Assembly (NCBI GenBank): GCA_018970825.1
Contig: JAGWVP010000134.1
Location: forward strand, 1 to 7,865
From: a bacterium
GTDB lineage: Bacteria > Desulfobacterota > Binatia > UBA12015
Reading direction: 5' to 3'
DNA: 7,865 nucleotides
The notes under the pieces are model-generated. The model did no database searches. It was not told the origin of the DNA and saw nothing but the letters and a program-made list of their open reading frames with translations. Shown here piece after piece: positions 6,469-7,865 of this stretch; the first letter of the stretch is position 1, and the number at the start of each line of letters is the position of its first letter. Made by a program: the position numbers and the translations under genes.

Positions 6469-7566
6469 ATGAATCACGATCCCGCGCCCTTTCGCTTCTT
6501 CGGCACCGAGCGCTCCTACTTCTCGGGCAAGGCCCGCGCGGCCTTCCGCGCGAAGCGCGTCTTCTTCGAGGAGATCCTGCCCGACCGGAACGCGATCCGG
6601 GAGATCCGCCGGCGCACCGGTGGTCTCTTCTTCCTGCCCACGGTGGTCACCCCGGAGGGGGACACCTGGCAGGACACGAGCGACATCATCGACGCCCTCG
6701 AGGCGCGTCGTCCCGAGCCCGCGCTCCTGCCGGCGACGCCCGTGCAGAGGGTCGTCGCCTACCTGATGGAACTCTACGCCGACGAGTTCATGATCCTGCC
6801 GGCGATGCTCCATCGCTGGGGCACGCCCGAGGGCGAGCGCGACGCGCGCGACTCCTTCGCCGCGTCCACGGGCGATCCGGCGGGGTCGGACAAGTTCGCC
6901 GACACGATGAGCGGCTCGCTTCCGATGCTGGGCGTGGGCGAGATCACCCGCGACGCCATCCTCGCCCACCTCGACGACCTCCTGCCTCGCATGGAGTCGG
7001 TGCTCGCCGACCAGGGCTTCCTGCTCGGCGAGCAGGTGTCGCTCGCCGACTGCGCCATGCTCGGACCGTTCTACGGACACCTCTATCTCGACCTGGTCCC
7101 CGGCACGATGCTCCGGCGTCGATATCCGCGCATCTCCTACTGGATCGAGAGGATGAACCACCCGAACGTCGCGGCGTTCGCCGGCTTCCGCGAGGGCGAC
7201 GGTCTCCACCCCGCGCTGCGCGGCGTCCTCGAACTGGTCGGGCGCGATGCCGGCCCGGTGATCCTCGACACGGTGCGCGACTTCGATCGATGGGCCGACG
7301 AGCAGCCGGACGGCGAGCACGCACCGCCCCGCGCCGTCGGCGGCCACGAGTCGCACCTGCGCGGCGTCGCCTTCCAGCGCTACACCAGCTCGTACACTCT
7401 CTGGATGCTGCAGCGGCCGCTCGACGCCTACGCCGCCCTTTCGCCGGCCGGGCGGGCGGCCGTCGACGCCGCCCTCGCCGGGACCGGCTGCGAGGAGCTC
7501 CTCGCCTACCGCCCGCGACACCGCCTGCAGAAGCGGGACTTCAGGCTCGTCTGCAACCGCCTCTGA
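6469..7566 (+). CDS. Glutathione S-transferase family protein with C-terminal extension
   Basis: Predicted cytosolic GST-fold protein, a family that conjugates glutathione to electrophiles or uses it in dehalogenation and isomerisation. The 365-residue product starts with a thioredoxin-fold domain (about 7-82). It has Ser16/Tyr17/Ser19 in the place of the catalytic hydroxyl residue, a cis-proline at 57 in FLPTVV, and DTSDI (69-73) where the glutamyl-binding Glu/Asp-Ser pair is expected. The helical domain (about 90-240) carries the family's S-L-A-D capping box at 191-194 (LGEQVSLADCAMLGP). About 110 further residues (256-365) exceed the normal GST length of 200-230. They include a block around 304-318 with WMLQRPLD and a basic end. 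Which residue is catalytic is uncertain and glutathione binding is not proven. It sits 50 bases after the dehalogenase gene with no terminator between, so the two are probably one operon and may act on the same halogenated compounds or their reactive products. Confidence 0.88.
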   Translation: MNHDPAPFRFFGTERSYFSGKARAAFRAKRVFFEEILPDRNAIREIRRRTGGLFFLPTVVTPEGDTWQDTSDIIDALEARRPEPALLPATPVQRVVAYLMELYADEFMILPAMLHRWGTPEGERDARDSFAASTGDPAGSDKFADTMSGSLPMLGVGEITRDAILAHLDDLLPRMESVLADQGFLLGEQVSLADCAMLGPFYGHLYLDLVPGTMLRRRYPRISYWIERMNHPNVAAFAGFREGDGLHPALRGVLELVGRDAGPVILDTVRDFDRWADEQPDGEHAPPRAVGGHESHLRGVAFQRYTSSYTLWMLQRPLDAYAALSPAGRAAVDAALAGTGCEELLAYRPRHRLQKRDFRLVCNRL

Positions 7567-7711
7567 GCGGGGGCGGGTGCGGAACCGCCTGCCGTTGCCG
7601 ACCAAAGGGGTGCCCGGTACCGTCGGGCCAAAAAACACGATGGCCTGAAAGCTTGTCCGCGCAGGAACGCCCGGCTCCGAGCCGGCCGTCTTTCGGAAAG
7701 GAGATGGATCG
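7567..7711 (+). promoter_or_regulatory. Structured leader before the last gene
   Basis: This 145-base gap is less GC-rich than the genes and contains a GCCCG/CGGGC stem (7612-7628) followed by six A, a perfect CCGGCT/AGCCGG stem with a three-base loop (7671-7685), and a short stem pairing 7689-7693 with 7697-7701. The last stem overlaps the strong Shine-Dalgarno AAAGGAG (7697-7703), eight bases before the ATG. No convincing promoter boxes were found; TTGCCG (7595-7600) with TACCGT (7618-7623) is the best, weak, pair. It does not match any riboswitch consensus I can recall. Confidence 0.4.
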
Positions 7712-7865
7712 ATGATCGCAGGCTTGCTCGCGACTGCACTCACGCTGGCCGTGGCCTCGGTGCCCTCGGTCGACACGGTCCGAGACTGGAGCTGGATCAA
7801 CGGCACGACCTGGTACGTGCCGAAGAGCGGCCTCCCGGCTTACCTCTATTCGCCGACGCAGAACC
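7712..7865 (+). CDS. Secreted protein of unknown family (first 51 codons, cut by window edge)
   Basis: Translation from the ATG at 7712 gives MIAGLLATALTLAVASV and then a mature-looking region with the segments DWSWINGTTWYVP and LPAYLYSP. The hydrophobic start followed by small residues (A-V-A at 13-15) looks like an export signal, although it lacks the usual Lys or Arg before the hydrophobic core. The start is well supported by AAAGGAG eight bases upstream; an ATG at 7704 stops after three codons. No stop codon is met before the window ends. The mature part is rich in Trp and Tyr. I do not recognise the family. It has its own leader and is separated by 145 bases from the GST gene, so it is probably not part of that operon. 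Confidence 0.7.
   Translation, partial: MIAGLLATALTLAVASVPSVDTVRDWSWINGTTWYVPKSGLPAYLYSPTQN

Noticed and set aside
7612..7635. Hairpin plus A6 tract as an intrinsic terminator
   Set aside because: On the plus strand the hairpin is followed by A, not T; on the minus strand the T-run comes before the hairpin, the wrong order.

Overview
The window is a compact, very GC-rich bacterial chromosome segment (about two thirds or more G+C by eye, not counted). It carries seven genes and no RNA gene, mobile element or CRISPR array that I can see. Third codon positions are overwhelmingly G or C, which keeps spurious frames open on both strands. Predicted export signals suggest a Gram-negative-type cell, but this is weak. 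The lineage cannot be fixed from the sequence; a high-GC soil or marine proteobacterial, myxococcal or similar lineage is only a guess.

Left part (1-2555) is housekeeping. On the minus strand, coaE (dephospho-CoA kinase) is followed by the N-terminal half of ftsH (membrane AAA+ protease), which runs off the left edge. A good promoter-like sequence sits in the 157-base gap in front of ftsH. Divergent from coaE by 86 bases, on the plus strand, lies an exonuclease III gene (xth type).

Middle part: 49 bases after xth comes a 231-residue membrane protein whose C-terminal pore-loop/helix region resembles a two-helix cation channel but lacks the GYG filter. Next is an exported metal-dependent amidohydrolase of the YtcJ/Amidohydro_3 type with all metal ligands present. 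Its start may be leaderless.

Right part: after a 153-base gap with two hairpins, a -35-like box and an 18-base dyad comes a DhlA-like (HLD-I type) haloalkane dehalogenase with its catalytic triad. It is followed 50 bases later by a glutathione S-transferase family protein with an extra C-terminal domain. These two look like one operon, and a role in breaking down or detoxifying haloalkanes is a reasonable inference. The window ends in the first 51 codons of a secreted protein of unknown family, preceded by a structured 145-base leader with a strong ribosome binding site.

No wholly new system is evident. The most interesting items are the channel-like protein with the altered filter, the dehalogenase-GST pair with its Glu-to-Gln change near the halide site, and the leader of the last gene.
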